Shown: in pieces, positions 61,406 to 64,000 of the stretch | Position numbering within the stretch: position 1 is the stretch's first letter | How the letters are laid out: each line of letters starts with the position of its first letter | Origin: Variibacter gotjawalensis | Lineage (GTDB): Bacteria; Pseudomonadota; Alphaproteobacteria; Rhizobiales; Xanthobacteraceae | Direction of reading: 5' to 3' | Assembly (NCBI RefSeq): GCF_002355335.1 | Contig: NZ_AP014946.1 | Location: forward strand, 310,001-374,000 | DNA length: 64,000 nucleotides | Notes under the pieces: model-generated | Databases searched by the model: none | The model's input: the letters and a program-made list of their open reading frames with translations, nothing else | What the model was told of the DNA's origin: nothing | Program-made: the position numbers and the translations under genes

Positions 61406-62380
61406 ATGCTGACGGGTTTGCGGGTTTTGACCATCGCGGCGGTCGCTTGCTGGGCCGCGAGCGCGACCGCGCGCGACTTTCGCGCCGCCGACACACAGGT
61501 CGAGAATTACCCGACCGTCCAGGCCCTCATGTATATGAGCCGCCTGATCGACGCCGACACCGGCGGCCGCCACCGCATTCGCGTCTTCCACTCCCGCCAG
61601 CTCGGCGAGGAAAAAGAGACGCTTGAACAGACCCGCGTTGGCGCCATCGAACTCAACCGGACCAACGTGGCGCCCCTCGGCAGCTTCATCAAGACAGCCA
61701 ACGTCCTGGCCCTACCCTTTCTCTTTCGCTCCAACGCCCACCTGCACAAGGTGCTGGACGGCCCGATCGGCGACGAAATCCTCTCAAGTTTCGAGCCCTT
61801 CGGTCTCGTCGGCCTCGCCTTCTACGATTCGGGCGCGCGCTCGATCTACAACACCAAACGCCCGATCCGGACGATTGCGGACATGCGGGGTCTCCGCCTG
61901 CGCGTCCAGCAGTCCGATCAGATGGTCGAGATGATGAAGCTGCTCGGCGCCGAGCCGGTCGAGATGGCCTACGGCCAGGTCGCGACGGGGCTGACGACCG
62001 GCCTCATCGACGGCGCTGAGAATAATTGGCCGTCCTACGTTACGACCGACCATTTTAAGATGGCCAAGCACTACACCCTCACCGAACACACGATGGGTCC
62101 GGAAGTGCTCGTGATGTCGCTGAAGGTCTGGAACGAGCTCTCGCCCGAGGATCAGGCGATTTTCCGCTCCGCCGCCCGCCGGTCGAGCGCATTCATGCGG
62201 ACCCAATGGGCCGCGTGGGAGGATGATGCGCGCAAAAAGGCCGCCGCGGGCGGCAATTTGGTGGTCAGCGAGCTGGACAAGGCCGCCTTCGAGGCGGCCA
62301 TGGAGCCGCTTTATCGTCGCTACGCCGCCGATGCTGGGGTACAAGCGCTGATCGATCGCATCCGGCAGGTCGACAGGTAG
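61406..62380 (+). CDS. TRAP-type C4-dicarboxylate binding protein (DctP family)
   Basis: A 324-residue periplasmic receptor. Signal peptide (LRVLTIAAVACWAASATARD), then DctP features: TGGRHRIRVFHSRQLGEEKE, RTIADMRGLRLRVQQSDQM with the conserved carboxylate-binding Arg, and AYGQVATGLTTGLIDGAENN. Binds an organic acid. No dctQ or dctM permease follows; instead a histidine kinase gene begins 24 bases later, so it may serve signalling rather than, or as well as, transport (inference). Confidence 0.9.
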   Translation: MLTGLRVLTIAAVACWAASATARDFRAADTQVENYPTVQALMYMSRLIDADTGGRHRIRVFHSRQLGEEKETLEQTRVGAIELNRTNVAPLGSFIKTANVLALPFLFRSNAHLHKVLDGPIGDEILSSFEPFGLVGLAFYDSGARSIYNTKRPIRTIADMRGLRLRVQQSDQMVEMMKLLGAEPVEMAYGQVATGLTTGLIDGAENNWPSYVTTDHFKMAKHYTLTEHTMGPEVLVMSLKVWNELSPEDQAIFRSAARRSSAFMRTQWAAWEDDARKKAAAGGNLVVSELDKAAFEAAMEPLYRRYAADAGVQALIDRIRQVDR

Positions 62381-62403
62381 GTTTGCAATCGTTGCGTAGC
62401 CCC

Positions 62404-64000
62404 GTGACAGATTCGGCGACCACAACGCCCGCGCCGGGCACCGAAGCGCAGTACCCATGGTCTGCGCGGCTGGAACAGCGCATCCGCGCGATCCCGATTC
62501 GCTGGCGCATCTTTGCCATCGCGGCGCTCAATACGACGGTCGTCCTTTTACTCGGGGCCTTGATCTGGGATGGCGCGCGCGTCCTCACCGGCGCCTGGAA
62601 CGAACTGCGCGCGGCGCGGCAGGCTGACCGGCTCCTCGTTTCGATCGACTCTGAGAGCGTCCGGCTGCAGAGCCTGATCCACCGCTACTTCAATCAGCCG
62701 CAACCGCACCTCATCACCGAAATCGAGGCGCGCCGGCAAAAGCTCCTCGACCTTCTGCGCACACGCGCGGCGCTCGAACCGACCTTCGCGGGTTCGGTTT
62801 CGGGCCTCACGAATGTCACGGAGCGCTTCCTCGCCGGCTTCGAAGAGCTGCGCAAAGTGCGCGACGAAATCTCCCGCACTTACGAGCGCGAAGTGTTGAG
62901 CCCCGCGCGCGACATGGCGGGCCTCTACGCCATCATCGAAGGCGCAACGAAAGAGCGCGACGCGTTGATCTGGCCCGCGCTGTCGAAATCGCGCGAGAGT
63001 TATTCTGCCGCGCTGGTCGCCGCCAACGGCTATTACCTTTCGCTTGCCTCACAATCGTCTGACGATGCGCATCGCCACATCGCCACCATCGAGCGCACCG
63101 TGCCGGTGATGCTCGATCTCGCCGACAACGACCTGCAGCGCGGCGCCCTTCGCGCGCTCGGCCAGCGCTCGGTCGAGATGGCCACCGGGCTCAACAATCT
63201 CGCCGGCAGCTTTGCGACACAGACACGGCTGCTGCGCGAGTCGGTCGACGGCAACCAAACCGGCATGACAAATGCGCTCGATCGCCTGTCCGCACTGGTC
63301 CGTTCGCGCGAAGAACGCGCGCAGGAGCGCTTCGACACCGCGCTCGCCGACGTTTACTGGCAGGTCGCGCTGGTCGCCCTCGCTTTCCTGGGGCTGATCA
63401 TCGCGATCGGCGTTGCGATTGCGAGCAGTATTCGCCGCCCGCTGAGCGAGCTGAAGGTCGCCATGCAGGCGATCGTCTCCGGTGACTACGATCGCCGCGT
63501 CCGCGGCGTAAAAGCGCCGGACGAGATCGGCGAGATGGCGCGCGCCGTCGAAGTCTTCCGCGGCAACGCCGTTGCGCGCCGCCGCGCCGAAGACGATCTG
63601 CGCACTTCGAAGGAGCGCGCCGAGTCGACGCTCGCGGATCTGCGCGACACGCAGCGCAGCCTCATCGAAGCGGAAAAGCTAGCAGCACTCGGCGGCCTCG
63701 TCGCCGGCGTCGCGCATGAAGTGAACAATCCGGTCGGCATCAGCCTCACCGTCGCGTCGTCCCTCGCCCGTCGCTGCGATGCCTTTGCGGATGAGCTTGC
63801 CGGCGGCCAGCTCCGCCGCTCGCGCCTAGACGATTTCATTTCCGGCAACCGCGAAGCCGCAAAGCAACTCGTACACAACCTCGAACGCGCCGGCGAACTG
63901 ATCCAATCTTTCAAGCAAGTCGCGGTCGATCGCAGTCACGAACAGCGCCGCCAATTCGACATGCGGGAGGCGACCGACCAGATCGTTGCCAGCCTGCGCC
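62404..64000 (+). CDS. Membrane sensor histidine kinase, 3' end outside the window
   Basis: Frame opens at GTG 62404 and stays open to the end of the window (532 codons seen). First helix at about residues 37-58 (IFAIAALNTTVVLLLGAL), a large helical periplasmic sensor region (60-315), second helix about 316-340 (VYWQVALVALAFLGLIIAI), HAMP domain (RRPLSELKVAMQAIVSGDY) and HisKA with phospho-acceptor His near residue 438 (GGLVAGVAHEVNNPVG). The ATPase domain lies beyond the edge. The HEVNNP box is of the NtrB/DctB-like class. Adjacent DctP-type receptor suggests carboxylate sensing. Confidence 0.88.
   Translation, partial: MTDSATTTPAPGTEAQYPWSARLEQRIRAIPIRWRIFAIAALNTTVVLLLGALIWDGARVLTGAWNELRAARQADRLLVSIDSESVRLQSLIHRYFNQPQPHLITEIEARRQKLLDLLRTRAALEPTFAGSVSGLTNVTERFLAGFEELRKVRDEISRTYEREVLSPARDMAGLYAIIEGATKERDALIWPALSKSRESYSAALVAANGYYLSLASQSSDDAHRHIATIERTVPVMLDLADNDLQRGALRALGQRSVEMATGLNNLAGSFATQTRLLRESVDGNQTGMTNALDRLSALVRSREERAQERFDTALADVYWQVALVALAFLGLIIAIGVAIASSIRRPLSELKVAMQAIVSGDYDRRVRGVKAPDEIGEMARAVEVFRGNAVARRRAEDDLRTSKERAESTLADLRDTQRSLIEAEKLAALGGLVAGVAHEVNNPVGISLTVASSLARRCDAFADELAGGQLRRSRLDDFISGNREAAKQLVHNLERAGELIQSFKQVAVDRSHEQRRQFDMREATDQIVASLR

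Noticed and set aside
1-64000. tRNA, rRNA, CRISPR arrays, insertion sequences, prophage or integration sites
   Set aside because: Scanned by eye; no cloverleaf-like segments with conserved TTCGA arms, no regular spaced repeats, no transposase or integrase-like protein.

Overview
This window is a high-GC stretch of an alphaproteobacterial chromosome, most likely Hyphomicrobiales (Bradyrhizobiaceae/Xanthobacteraceae-like). I base that on gene content (pqqABCDE, a full tad/cpa pilus locus, several Bug-type tricarboxylate binding proteins, an oxalyl-CoA route) and codon use. I see no rRNA, tRNA, CRISPR array, insertion sequence or phage gene. The assignment is inference; no marker gene was compared.

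Layout. 0-1.8 kb: start of an RND efflux permease with its adaptor and a TetR regulator. 1.9-7.1 kb: PmtA-like methyltransferase, DUF1772 protein, fluoride channel crcB, two tandem paralogous M20 peptidases and an FAH-family enzyme. 7.2-14.9 kb: a periplasmic PQQ oxidation island. It has pqqABCDE in the middle, flanked on each side by a PQQ-type sugar dehydrogenase plus c-type cytochrome; a HigBA-like toxin-antitoxin pair precedes pqqA. The second cytochrome gene carries an in-frame REP-like palindromic element. 14.9-17.7 kb: DUF3297, an orphan Bug protein and an ArnT-like glycosyltransferase.

17.8-21.8 kb is the most unusual part. A LysR gene is fused end to end with a Tat-exported D-amino-acid-oxidase-like flavoprotein whose motifs are in circularly permuted order. 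Convergent to it is a Tat-exported thiamine-diphosphate enzyme whose usual catalytic Glu is Asp. Together they suggest a periplasmic amino acid to keto acid to aldehyde route (inference).

23.3-34.3 kb: an oxalate/one-carbon island on the minus strand: TctC, TctB, TctA, a GntR regulator, oxalyl-CoA decarboxylase, formyl-CoA transferase, a formyltransferase resembling the ALDH1L1 hydrolase domain, and formate-THF ligase. The formyl-CoA transferase carries an N-terminal histone-H1-like Lys/Ala tail of about 85 residues. A 15-base sequence is repeated exactly in front of gntR and tctB and appears in variant form in front of tctC, so GntR probably controls uptake and breakdown together.

34.6-40.0 kb: acyl-CoA dehydrogenase, aldehyde dehydrogenase, NlpC/P60 hydrolase, MarR-like regulator and M17 aminopeptidase. 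40.1-52.3 kb: Flp/Tad pilus locus (tadD; tadC, tadB, cpaF, cpaE, cpaD, cpaC, cpaB, cpaA, two flp pilins; divergent secretin N-domain protein and two TadE-like genes) with several hairpins and terminators. 52.4-64.0 kb: DoxX, glucokinase, a lactonase-like hydrolase, carboxymuconolactone decarboxylase-like protein, a MarR-EmrAB efflux operon, class I amidotransferase, TauE exporter, SDR, TerB, and a TRAP-type binding protein followed by a sensor histidine kinase that runs off the window.
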